Of a DNA stretch of 43,500 bases, positions 8,095 through 15,906 are shown in pieces (the stretch's first letter is position 1; each line of letters begins with the position of its first letter). The stretch lies in assembly GCA_910587745.1 (NCBI GenBank), contig CAJUNE010000010.1, positions 1-43,500 of the forward strand, read 5' to 3'. Below the pieces are notes generated by a model. The model had not been told where the DNA came from, did no database searches, and saw only the letters and a list, made by a program, of their open reading frames with translations. The position numbers were made by a program, and so were the translations under genes. The stretch comes from an uncultured Bacilli bacterium (GTDB lineage Bacteria; Bacillota_I; Bacilli_A; RF39; UBA660).

Positions 8095-10399
8095 CGTCAC
8101 CTCCTAATATAACTTCGTCTTTTTTAGTCATAAAACATATATCTTTAAAATTGCAATATTCGCAAGATCTATTTTTCCCTTTTAATACTTTAGGATTAAT
8201 TACAAAATTACCATCTAAAATATTATCAGTACATTCATTTATTTTATCTTCTACAATAGTAGTGAGTTCATCCATTTCACTATTATCTAATACTTTAGCA
8301 GTATTATAAAAACTGCCATCATTCTTAAATCTTAAACCTTTAATCATTTTACTATCAATATAATTTTTATCCAAAAGCTCTAATATAGTCACTGAAGAAT
8401 TACTATATCCTTGTAACCTTAAATTTTCTTCTTTTAAATCCTTCAAACTTTTTCTTTTATCTATATTAGGAATGCTACTTATAATCTTTTCGATATAAAA
8501 ACCTGCAATAATAGCATCTTTAAATCTATCTGATTTTTTAAGTAAATAAAGATATATTGGAAGCTGCATATCAAGACCATATTTTAGATTATCTAAAGCG
8601 ATAGTTGTATTTCCTGTTTTATAATCTACAACCGCTAGTATTTCTTTATCATCTTTTGTAGTATGCATTACTTTATCGATTTTACCACTCATAGTCACAT
8701 TGAATTTATCATTATCTAAGTAAACATTTAGATTACATTCAAACAAATAATTATTTAAGCTAGAATTGCTTTCTTGTTCTTTTAAATAATTTAGAATAAA
8801 ATTTAATTCCTCATTTAACTTATCTAAATAAAAGTATTCCTTAGCTTTTAGTTCATAACCTTCCGTCTTAACAAAATTCATTATTTCTACTGCAATATTA
8901 ATATCTTTTTTTAAACCGAGCTCTAATATATGATGCGTAATATTACCCAGTTGCATTTTAAAACTATCCTGAAAAGAATTTATTTTAAGTATTTTACTTA
9001 AATAATATTTAAAAGCACACTCATTATACATTTCTAAATTAGTATAAGATAATATTAATTCATTTCCTATTCTAGATTTTAATAGTTCTTCATTTATACC
9101 TGAAAACTTATTGTCATACTCTAAATAATTTAAATTAAGCTTACTATTTTTATATAAATTCAAATTATCACTAACGATATTAAACTTATACAAATCATCT
9201 AAATCACTAGCATATTGAAGTTTAGTATTAAGTTCTGAAAAAGATACACTTGCATCATTTTCTATCTCTTTTACTTCTAGATTCATTTCTTCTATTAAAA
9301 GAGATGGAAAAATAGTCTTATCATCACTTTTACTACAAGTTATAACTAAATTTTTAATAGAGCCTAGTTTTTCTACAACTTTACTTTTTTCTAATCTATT
9401 TTTTTCAACACTAGTATCTAAGCCTAAAATATTTAATTCTTTATCACTTAAATATACATCATCTTTAAAAATTTTTGGATAGTTACCAATATGAAAGCCC
9501 AATAAGAAAACATAATCTGAAGTATCAAAATAATCATCTAACTTACAAACATCAACGGCATTTTTATAATTATTAGTTTTAATTTTAGTATTTTTTAAAT
9601 CATGAATAATAAAATCTTTTCTTTTCTCTTCCACTAAAACTGATTTATTTACTATTTCTATTAAATCATTAATATTAGAATAATCTTTTAATCTCTCTAT
9701 ATTATCTTTTAATGTATAATTATCATAATCTTTTAAAAAATCTTGAGCTACCAAAGTACTATAAAAGCTATGTTTACTTTTTATATTAATAGGAATTTTA
9801 AATATTGAGCTAAAATAATTTAAATAATTAGTATAATTATCTGGTATAATAACTTTTATTTTATTTAAAAGTACTCCATCTAAATATAGTTTGCTAACCC
9901 TATTAATAACATATAATATTTCTTCTTTTAAATTAGAAAGTTCAAATACTAAAGGTATATATTTTATGTTTTCACTAGTATACTCTTTAACATTAGAAAG
10001 CTCATTTAATATTAATTTTTGTTCTTTACTTAAATAATTAAAATCATATAAGATTATTTCTTTACTATTTATAAAATCTTTAAAACTTTTATCATATATT
10101 AATAAATCTTTATCATCTAATTCTCTTTTTAATTCATTTAAAAACTTTAATTTATCTCTTTTAGACTCTTTTAAATAATACAAATTATCTAAATACATTT
10201 TAGCAATATCTAAGCTTACTTTATAATTAAGCATAACGTATTCTAAAGTTTTAACATCATAATCAAAAAACAATTTCTTTTTTAATTCTAAAAAAGTAAA
10301 AAACTTCAAATTATAAATTTTTTTATCATTGCTTAACTTTTTTAATATATATTTTTTATTACTATTGCTAGTAATAATTATTTTGACATCTTTATCCAT
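8057..10399 (-). CDS. addB: AddB/RexB-type nuclease subunit with Fe-S cluster motif
   Basis: Partner of AddA. The C-terminal third has the RecB-like nuclease signature (GKIDKV, then VVDYKTGN) bracketed by four cysteines: one in YNECAFKYYL and three in SCEYCNFKDIC, the AddB iron-sulfur staple. The N terminus (residues 1-40) has no Walker A motif, unlike Bacillus AddB but like RexB of lactic acid bacteria, so it should be an inactive helicase scaffold. 780 residues against about 1160 in Bacillus. ATG with AGAAGGAA upstream. Order is unknown gene, addB, addA in one operon. Confidence 0.9.
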   Translation of the reverse strand: MDKDVKIIITSNSNKKYILKKLSNDKKIYNLKFFTFLELKKKLFFDYDVKTLEYVMLNYKVSLDIAKMYLDNLYYLKESKRDKLKFLNELKRELDDKDLLIYDKSFKDFINSKEIILYDFNYLSKEQKLILNELSNVKEYTSENIKYIPLVFELSNLKEEILYVINRVSKLYLDGVLLNKIKVIIPDNYTNYLNYFSSIFKIPINIKSKHSFYSTLVAQDFLKDYDNYTLKDNIERLKDYSNINDLIEIVNKSVLVEEKRKDFIIHDLKNTKIKTNNYKNAVDVCKLDDYFDTSDYVFLLGFHIGNYPKIFKDDVYLSDKELNILGLDTSVEKNRLEKSKVVEKLGSIKNLVITCSKSDDKTIFPSLLIEEMNLEVKEIENDASVSFSELNTKLQYASDLDDLYKFNIVSDNLNLYKNSKLNLNYLEYDNKFSGINEELLKSRIGNELILSYTNLEMYNECAFKYYLSKILKINSFQDSFKMQLGNITHHILELGLKKDINIAVEIMNFVKTEGYELKAKEYFYLDKLNEELNFILNYLKEQESNSSLNNYLFECNLNVYLDNDKFNVTMSGKIDKVMHTTKDDKEILAVVDYKTGNTTIALDNLKYGLDMQLPIYLYLLKKSDRFKDAIIAGFYIEKIISSIPNIDKRKSLKDLKEENLRLQGYSNSSVTILELLDKNYIDSKMIKGLRFKNDGSFYNTAKVLDNSEMDELTTIVEDKINECTDNILDGNFVINPKVLKGKNRSCEYCNFKDICFMTKKDEVILGGDDDEFYSGTDGSD

Positions 10400-10417
10400 A
10401 ATAAATTCCTTCTTCTA

Positions 10418-10801
10418 TTATTTTACCATATTCTCCTCCCATATTAATAGTTTTTTTAGCTTCAAAATACTCTTTTTATTGACTGGATAAAAAGTAGCTA
10501 CAAATGCCTTATTTTTATCTATTTTTACAACTACACAAACATATTGTTTCAGCTTTTTAAAATACTTAATAGAATTTTTATTATAGTCATAATAAACAAA
10601 CTCTGGCTTCACCAAAACACTATTTACATTTTTTAAAGTATAATAATAACTAACTTCACTAATAAAATTATTTTTATGTTTACTTGTATGATATTTCAAA
10701 GATAAAGATAAATAAATATCATAATCCTCATATTTATTTAATAAATAAAACGAAATTATAGACTTATGTATTTTGCCTACCAATATATATTTTTTTTCCA
10801 C
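10418..10801 (-). CDS. Small basic protein of unknown function upstream of addB
   Basis: 127 residues, Lys/Tyr-rich, no signal peptide or membrane segment. The layout (ISFYLLNKYEDYDIYLS, a central YYTLKNVNSVL, then KIDKNKAFVATFYPVNKK) suggests a small alpha/beta fold. The KNKAFVATFYP strand is vaguely like phage-type Barnase/RelE-like toxin domains, but this is weak and no catalytic residues can be named. It ends 18 bases before addB and is probably cotranscribed. No antitoxin-like partner is adjacent. AGGAGGT precedes the ATG by about 10 bases. Confidence 0.6.
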   Translation of the reverse strand: MEKKYILVGKIHKSIISFYLLNKYEDYDIYLSLSLKYHTSKHKNNFISEVSYYYTLKNVNSVLVKPEFVYYDYNKNSIKYFKKLKQYVCVVVKIDKNKAFVATFYPVNKKSILKLKKLLIWEENMVK

Positions 10802-10879
10802 TTTTTGTACCTCCTGAAGCTTAAACTAATTATATCAACAGAATATATGTTTGTCAAACAATTATTCATATACAAGTGC

Positions 10880-10905
10880 AAAAAAAATTATGCATTAAGC
10901 ATAAT
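10880..10905 (-). terminator. Intrinsic terminator of the structured RNA
   Basis: On the minus strand ATTATGC, loop TTAAT, GCATAAT followed by eight T. No protein gene on this strand ends nearby, so it must serve the tRNA/ncRNA transcript. Confidence 0.8.
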
Positions 10906-11026
10906 ATTTAAAGCTAAGGTAGGTCTCCCAGTCCCTACATGCATTCTTTCAAGTTAATAACTTTACTCATACTTACTTATCAATAAGTGTAGTGCAAGAA
11001 GAATATTTACACCCTCTATAGCTTTT
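10880..11026 (-). ncRNA. Unassigned structured RNA downstream of tRNA-Asn
   Basis: Between 10802 and 11057 no protein is encoded. On the minus strand AAAGCTA (11019-11025) pairs with TAGCTTT (10910-10916), closing a domain of about 115 nt. Inside are an ATTCTT/AAGAAT stem, hairpins ACTTA-loop-TAAGT, AAGTT-loop-AACTT and GTAGG-loop-CCTAC with a purine-rich 10-nt loop (GACTGGGAGA). It ends in a strong intrinsic terminator. A 6S-like or other small RNA, or processing with the tRNA transcript, are options; I do not recognise a known family. The SRP RNA, tmRNA and RNase P signatures are absent. Confidence 0.5.
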
Positions 11027-11057
11027 CAAAATTCCTAACAAGGAATAATAAACATAC

Positions 11058-11133
11058 TGGCGCTCGTTGTAGGACTCGAACCTACGACCTAACGGTTAAC
11101 AGCCGTGCGCTCTACCGACTGAGCTAAACGAGC
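11058..11133 (-). tRNA. tRNA-Asn (anticodon GTT), CCA encoded
   Basis: The acceptor stem GCTCGTT/AACGAGC, D arm with AGCTCAGTCGGTAGAGC, anticodon loop CTGTTAA (anticodon at 11098-11100) and T loop GGTTCGAGTCC all fit. The discriminator is G73, as expected for tRNA-Asn, and CCA (11058-11060) is genome-encoded. Confidence 0.97.
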
Positions 11134-11144
11134 AGTACTACTAA

Positions 11145-11173
11145 AGTATATAAAATATTATGATAAAAGTCAA
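11145..11173 (-). promoter_or_regulatory. Sigma-A promoter of tRNA-Asn
   Basis: Minus strand TTGACT (11168-11173), 17-base spacer, TATACT (11145-11150), ending about 12 bases before the tRNA 5' end. Confidence 0.8.
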
Positions 11174-11273
11174 TAATTTTATACTTAAAATTCAATAAAA
11201 TTTTAAATTATTACTATTTTTACAATTTTTTAATACTTAAAAGTTTAATTTATACTTTTTAAATCTTTAAAAT

Positions 11274-11296
11274 AAAAAAATTCCAAATCTGGAATT
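11274..11296 (-). terminator. Terminator of the Tad-like operon
   Basis: Minus strand AATTCC, loop AGATTT, GGAATT followed by a run of seven T, directly after the last gene of the operon. Confidence 0.8.
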
Positions 11297-11297
11297 C

Positions 11298-11714
11298 TTA
11301 TTCTTCAGCTGATGCTTGGAATCCACTACAACCAGTATCTTTATTCCAAGAACCACTATGATTAGTACAATGAGTTTCAGCAGTAGATTGACACTTACCA
11401 GGACTACTAATACATGTAGCACATATATCATACTCACCCTTAACTTCTTGGAAACCATCTACTAACTTAAAGATAGTTGCTACCAAAGTTGGAATAAAGA
11501 ATATAACAATACCGGCTACAGCTCTCATAGCAAGAGATTTAATAGCTTTCTTAATTTCATCATCTTTACTTGCTACTACAGCCTTTCCTAAGTCTATCAT
11601 ACCAAATAAAATTATTAAAATTGGAATAACTATTTTAAATACCATTAAAACCCAACCTAAAATTTGCCATACTCCCCATAAATCAGAACAAACTGATGGT
11701 GCCATTGTTAACAT
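11298..11714 (-). CDS. Two-helix VirB2/TrbC-like small membrane protein with Cys-rich tail
   Basis: About 138 residues. A hydrophobic segment (roughly 14-40) and a second (roughly 64-85) are joined by a charged loop (KAVVASKDDEIKKAIK). This is the layout of VirB2/TrbC-type pilin-like proteins, although Tad pilins (Flp) normally have one helix. A C-terminal tail of about 45 residues holds six Cys in spaced pairs. As last gene of the Tad-like operon it is a candidate pilus subunit or membrane component; this is inference. Of two start ATGs, 11714 has GAGG at the better spacing; 11720 would leave only two bases. Confidence 0.6.
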   Translation of the reverse strand: MLTMAPSVCSDLWGVWQILGWVLMVFKIVIPILIILFGMIDLGKAVVASKDDEIKKAIKSLAMRAVAGIVIFFIPTLVATIFKLVDGFQEVKGEYDICATCISSPGKCQSTAETHCTNHSGSWNKDTGCSGFQASAEE

Positions 11715-11802
11715 ACACATTTCCTCGCTTTCTTATCTATATTAATTTTATCTAAATCTATGTTAAATGTCAAGTTATTAACCAAAATTATGTAAAAAAT
11801 TG

Positions 11803-12597
11803 TTAACCACTAGCATTCATTAATATTAGTACTGATATAATAAGCAATACCATTACACCTACGCCTGTTGCAATAAGCATACTCATAGTTTTAGATTCCA
11901 TTTTATCTAAACGATTTTTATATTTAGTTTCTCTTGCTTTTTGTTGTAGATTTGAAATAGTTTTAGAGAATGCTATTAATTGTTCTTGTTTACGTTCTTG
12001 TCTACCTAAACTAAGACGATATAATAAACGCATCATACGCATTGAATCTCTAACAGGATACTGTCTTGCAAAATCCATATAAGGTTCAATCGTGTCATCT
12101 CCAGCATTTATTTTATTTATTAATTCTTTTAAACCATCTTTAAATATATCTGGTGCATCATCAAGAGATTTTCCTATTGCTACTGGAACCGTATAATGTT
12201 GAATTAATATTTCTAGTCCCTTTAAGTAATAAGGAAGCATTGTATCTATCTCATGCAAATGTTTTTTATAATACCCTTTCAAATTCATATAATCTAATTT
12301 AAAGAAAGCAAAACCTACAATTAAAACAACAATAAAATACAAATAAGACATGTTTTTTAAAAGTAAACAAAAGACTACTAGCATTACAATCAAAGAATTC
12401 TGTAATCTTTTATTGAATAATATATCTGCATTTACTGAATCTCCATACTTAGCTTTTACATAAAACTCATAATCGCTTTCTTTTAATCTTCTAAAATACA
12501 TTTCATTATCGGCAATTAACTTACTTATGCTTATTCTACCACTTTTAGATAAAATATAAAATACAATAATTGCTACTACAGCTAACTCTATTTGCAT
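11803..12597 (-). CDS. tadC: TadC-like type II/IV secretion platform protein
   Basis: 264 residues with an N-terminal helix, two central hydrophobic segments (about 68-100) and a C-terminal one (about 236-260), bracketing a cytoplasmic helical T2SS-F domain (YKKHLHEIDTMLPYYLKGLEI onward, with SLGRQERKQEQL). It is the inner-membrane platform partner of TadB in Tad pili. Its ATG overlaps the tadB stop by one base (TAATG), indicating coupled translation. Assigned by fold layout and operon position. Confidence 0.8.
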   Translation of the reverse strand: MQIELAVVAIIVFYILSKSGRISISKLIADNEMYFRRLKESDYEFYVKAKYGDSVNADILFNKRLQNSLIVMLVVFCLLLKNMSYLYFIVVLIVGFAFFKLDYMNLKGYYKKHLHEIDTMLPYYLKGLEILIQHYTVPVAIGKSLDDAPDIFKDGLKELINKINAGDDTIEPYMDFARQYPVRDSMRMMRLLYRLSLGRQERKQEQLIAFSKTISNLQQKARETKYKNRLDKMESKTMSMLIATGVGVMVLLIISVLILMNASG

Positions 12598-13493
12598 TAC
12601 TCTACCCCCACATCATCATTATAATATTTTTCTCCTGTGAGTAAGAAATAACTATTAATAATTATTATGGCATGTAATACTATATGAGCATACCATAAAT
12701 CTAAAAGTAACATATAATTCTTTCTACCAAGTAAAACCTGCATAACCATAACGAGTAAAAATAATACACAAGCAAAAGTAATAAATTTAGTATGAAATTG
12801 CTTACGATCCATTTGATCACGATAAACACCTTCAACTAAAGCATCTATATCCATACTCATATTTTCTAAAGCTTCTCCTGAATCCTTAGCACCTTCCTTA
12901 GTAATTTGTAAGAATAATTGATGCATATTCTTTACCATATAATAAGGATATTTTTCATTAAAATATTCAATTGATTCATCAATAGTACCATTTTGATAAG
13001 ACATATTAATCATAACTTTCAAATCTTCCAAAACAGGATCTTCGAGTATTCCCGAATCTCTAACACCTTCTAAAGATTTAACAAAACTTTGTGTCGTATT
13101 AAACTCCATAATTACGTTAGTCGTATAAACTTGAATTTGCTCAAATATATATTCACTATATAATCTTTTACTACGAAGCCACGCTAGATAAGGAACAAAC
13201 GCTATAGCAAGGCCCCCATAAACTGCTACCATAATAAAATTATAAAAGTATAAAAATGCCACTCCTCCAGCAAATCCACCTAATATTACTATTTGAACCA
13301 CATAATCTTTCATAGTATAGTTTTGTTTTAGATCCTTCATTTTAGCACTTATAGTTTGAAAACTATAAGGTGCATATTTAGCATAAATTTTACCAAATTG
13401 TGATTTGAAAAAATTATAAAAAGTTTCAGTGCCATCATTTTTTCGATAAATGATTACAAATAAAGCTATTACGAACCAAATAACTAACTCCAT
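12597..13493 (-). CDS. tadB: TadB-like type II/IV secretion platform protein
   Basis: 298 residues: N-terminal helix, paired helices at about 68-105, a cytoplasmic T2SS-F domain (YTTNVIMEFNTTQSFVKSLEGV to MDIDALVEGVYRDQMDR) and two C-terminal helices at about 235-290. This is the architecture of TadB, which forms the platform on which the TadA ATPase acts. AAAGGAGGATGT precedes the ATG. It lies between tadA (14 bases upstream) and tadC (one-base overlap). Confidence 0.82.
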   Translation of the reverse strand: MELVIWFVIALFVIIYRKNDGTETFYNFFKSQFGKIYAKYAPYSFQTISAKMKDLKQNYTMKDYVVQIVILGGFAGGVAFLYFYNFIMVAVYGGLAIAFVPYLAWLRSKRLYSEYIFEQIQVYTTNVIMEFNTTQSFVKSLEGVRDSGILEDPVLEDLKVMINMSYQNGTIDESIEYFNEKYPYYMVKNMHQLFLQITKEGAKDSGEALENMSMDIDALVEGVYRDQMDRKQFHTKFITFACVLFLLVMVMQVLLGRKNYMLLLDLWYAHIVLHAIIIINSYFLLTGEKYYNDDVGVE

Positions 13494-13507
13494 TTCACAT
13501 CCTCCTT

Positions 13508-14596
13508 TTACAATGTTTCAATTAATTCTTGTTCTTTATTTCCTAAATGAAATAAATCTTCTTCTAATTTAACCCCTTGAACTGCCAAATAATTTCTTAA
13601 ATATTTTGTAGGATTATTAAGAGTAAATCTGCCATCTAGAGTTTTTTGAAAAATAGTATTAACTTGTGGCTTATTATTTTCATCAACATAAAACTCACAA
13701 ATTTCCATAATTTCACGTTGAAATCTTCCTAGTTTTTCACTCATATATCCTTTTACATAAATACCAATCTGAACATATCTGTGAATTGTTGTAACAAATT
13801 GTTCTACATCAATATTAGACTCAATCAAACTATACATACGCATTGGAATCAAAGCTGCTTTATCAGAGTGAATAGTTGAGATTATATGGTGTCCAGAAGA
13901 TATAGAGTTACGAACAGCCATAACAGCTTCTGCACTACGAACCTCAGATAATAATATCCATATTGGATTCTGTCTCATACAAGTAACTAACACTTCTGAA
14001 TAAGAGGCGATGTTATTAGTTTTCATTGCTACAATATCACGATGTGGAAATATTCTATCTAAGTGCAACTCTAAAGTATCTTCTATTGTAATAATTTTTT
14101 CATTTTCTTTAGTAGTACTAGCAAGATATTTAACTAGCTCTGTTTTCCCTGAACCAGTTTCCCCACTAACTATAATATTCGCATGTCCTTGAACACAATT
14201 AAGTAAGAAATCAAGTAAATCCGCGCTTACATATTCTTCATTCAACAATTTATCTCTATTCAAACGAATTTTTGCAGGAGTTTTACGTATAACTAGAGCA
14301 ACTCCATTCGTTGCAATTGAATCATGAACAAAGTTAAGACGTAATTCTGTACTTTCAGCATCTAAAAAAGGATGTGCCATATTGAATGTTTTTCCCATAA
14401 CATTTGAACATTGAAATGCCAATTTTTCAATTAAGGCATTGTTAATGTCTGGTCGCTCCACCCTATAAACACCTTTAGATAAAGATTTTAACCACAACTG
14501 TCCCCCATTAGTATAGGAAATATCGGTTATATCATCAACATCTAAAAACTCTTTTATAGGCCCAAAATCAATTTGAGAAAATATTGCATCATTCAA
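13508..14596 (-). CDS. tadA: TadA/CpaF-type secretion ATPase
   Basis: VirB11-like hexameric ATPase that powers pilus assembly or secretion from the cytoplasmic face. Motifs: Walker A GETGSGKT (145-152), Asp box TIEDTLEL (about 170-177), Walker B region PIWILLSEVRSAE (about 211-223), His box GHHIISTIHSD (235-245). The N-terminal domain has the CpaF pattern VDDITDISYTNGG. 362 residues is short for CpaF (often 400 or more), mostly at the N terminus. The start is TTG after AAAGGAGGTGA. Walker B carries Ser-Glu where Gly-Glu is usual. Confidence 0.92.
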   Translation of the reverse strand: MNDAIFSQIDFGPIKEFLDVDDITDISYTNGGQLWLKSLSKGVYRVERPDINNALIEKLAFQCSNVMGKTFNMAHPFLDAESTELRLNFVHDSIATNGVALVIRKTPAKIRLNRDKLLNEEYVSADLLDFLLNCVQGHANIIVSGETGSGKTELVKYLASTTKENEKIITIEDTLELHLDRIFPHRDIVAMKTNNIASYSEVLVTCMRQNPIWILLSEVRSAEAVMAVRNSISSGHHIISTIHSDKAALIPMRMYSLIESNIDVEQFVTTIHRYVQIGIYVKGYMSEKLGRFQREIMEICEFYVDENNKPQVNTIFQKTLDGRFTLNNPTKYLRNYLAVQGVKLEEDLFHLGNKEQELIETL

Positions 14597-14635
14597 AATA
14601 TGTCACCTCCTTTATTTTATTCTTTATTATTCTTT

Positions 14636-15463
14636 TTATTGTTGTGATACAGATTCATCAGGAACATCTTGAGTATATGAAAGTATTAAATTCATCATAT
14701 AATTACTATCTACCTTTGTTTCTCCTGGAGTAGATGTATAAGTTGCATTACCAGGCATAGGTATTAATTCAACTTTAGACTCTCCTAATAAAATAGCTTT
14801 AGTCAAAAGCATAAACAAATTAATGCCATCTTGAACATTAGGACAAGCAAACTGTAATTCAGCAGGAGTACCTACAGTAGCTCCTCCAAAAACACTTTGT
14901 CCTTTACCATCAACAACTGCCATAATTGGTAACTTACTAACCAATTTAGCAAATATTAACTTTCCATCACTACTAGTCATTCTCGCATATAAATCTATAT
15001 AATCTCCTGGTAACATTGAATTACCATAAGTTTTATGAATATCTACAGGAATACTTACAGGACTATATCCATCAGGCATATTTTTTAAATAATTTCCATT
15101 TACAGTACCGCATTTTACAACTTGTTCTGTATGGAAGAACCCTCCTGCAGGTATACTAGTATTAACTGCTACACAAAAAGGATCATTAGCACTAATTAAA
15201 TTAGAATTACTTCTAATAATCGTATTATTTTTGCCAGTAACCATACTAGATAAAACTTCAGTTTGTGTAATTAACTCACTAGTAATAACAGTTCTCCCAT
15301 ATATTGTCTTTTTAGCTACAGGAACATTTATTGTACTAACTGCAGTCTTAACACGATAATTGTACCCCACATAAAGTACAATTAAGCCAAGTAACACACC
15401 AAGTATAGTAACAGTATTTTTATTCGAAAAGAATCTTTTAAATGTTGTTACAATATTTCCCAT
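14636..15463 (-). CDS. cpaB: CpaB/RcpC-like pilus assembly protein with SAF domain
   Basis: One N-terminal helix (about 18-36) is followed by a SAF-like domain (STINVPVAKKTIYGRTVITSEL) and a second beta region with VSIPVDIHKTYGNSMLPGDYIDLYA, the pattern of CpaB/RcpC proteins of Tad loci. In diderms CpaB supports the secretin; here, with no secretin and a likely monoderm envelope, it may guide the pilus through the cell wall (inference). ATG with GGAGGATAAA. Between the pseudopilin-like gene and tadA. Confidence 0.85.
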   Translation of the reverse strand: MGNIVTTFKRFFSNKNTVTILGVLLGLIVLYVGYNYRVKTAVSTINVPVAKKTIYGRTVITSELITQTEVLSSMVTGKNNTIIRSNSNLISANDPFCVAVNTSIPAGGFFHTEQVVKCGTVNGNYLKNMPDGYSPVSIPVDIHKTYGNSMLPGDYIDLYARMTSSDGKLIFAKLVSKLPIMAVVDGKGQSVFGGATVGTPAELQFACPNVQDGINLFMLLTKAILLGESKVELIPMPGNATYTSTPGETKVDSNYMMNLILSYTQDVPDESVSQQ

Positions 15464-15474
15464 TTTATCCTCCT

Positions 15475-15888
15475 TTATCTGCCAATTTCTTCGGCATGAA
15501 TTTGAATTATTGCATCCACTCTAGTAGTAACATCATAATCAGAAGTAGAAATAAAGTTAGTCCCGCTATGACTCTTTACTTCTACACTAACCTTAGGTGG
15601 AGCTTCATACATTTCATAAAAATTTATTTCGTAAGTATCTGTAGAACTCATATTTTCTGCTAACATTCTTGTAAATACTTCCATAAATTTTTCTTTATTC
15701 ATTTTAACTTCATTGTAGTCTCTATAATAACCATAATCAACAGACTCCAACATTGACGCTTCAACAATTTCTTTTACTGCATAATGATCTTGAGTAGAGG
15801 TGGTAGTAAGACCATTGACAGAAACCATAAGTCCTACTATTGCAACACCCATTAAAACTAACCAATAACCCCAATATGAACTTTGCAT
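15475..15888 (-). CDS. Pseudopilin-like single-helix protein of the Tad-like operon
   Basis: 137 residues: a short N terminus, one hydrophobic helix (about 7-27), then a soluble region with acidic and aromatic residues. The layout resembles TadE-like or pseudopilin proteins, but no prepilin peptidase site (G before F-T-L-x-E) is evident. GAGGAGGATAGAG precedes the ATG. Between the giant surface protein gene and cpaB. Role as minor subunit or anchor is inferred from context only. Confidence 0.6.
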   Translation of the reverse strand: MQSSYWGYWLVLMGVAIVGLMVSVNGLTTTSTQDHYAVKEIVEASMLESVDYGYYRDYNEVKMNKEKFMEVFTRMLAENMSSTDTYEINFYEMYEAPPKVSVEVKSHSGTNFISTSDYDVTTRVDAIIQIHAEEIGR

Positions 15889-15906
15889 TTCTCTATCCTC
15901 CTCTAA

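Noticed and set aside
10418..10801. Toxin of a toxin-antitoxin pair
   Set aside because: The resemblance to Barnase/RelE-like domains is faint and no antitoxin-like gene is adjacent.
10880..11026. SRP RNA, tmRNA or RNase P RNA
   Set aside because: The SRP core (GGAAGGAAGCA type), tRNA-like end and RNase P conserved blocks are all absent; length does not fit tmRNA or RNase P.
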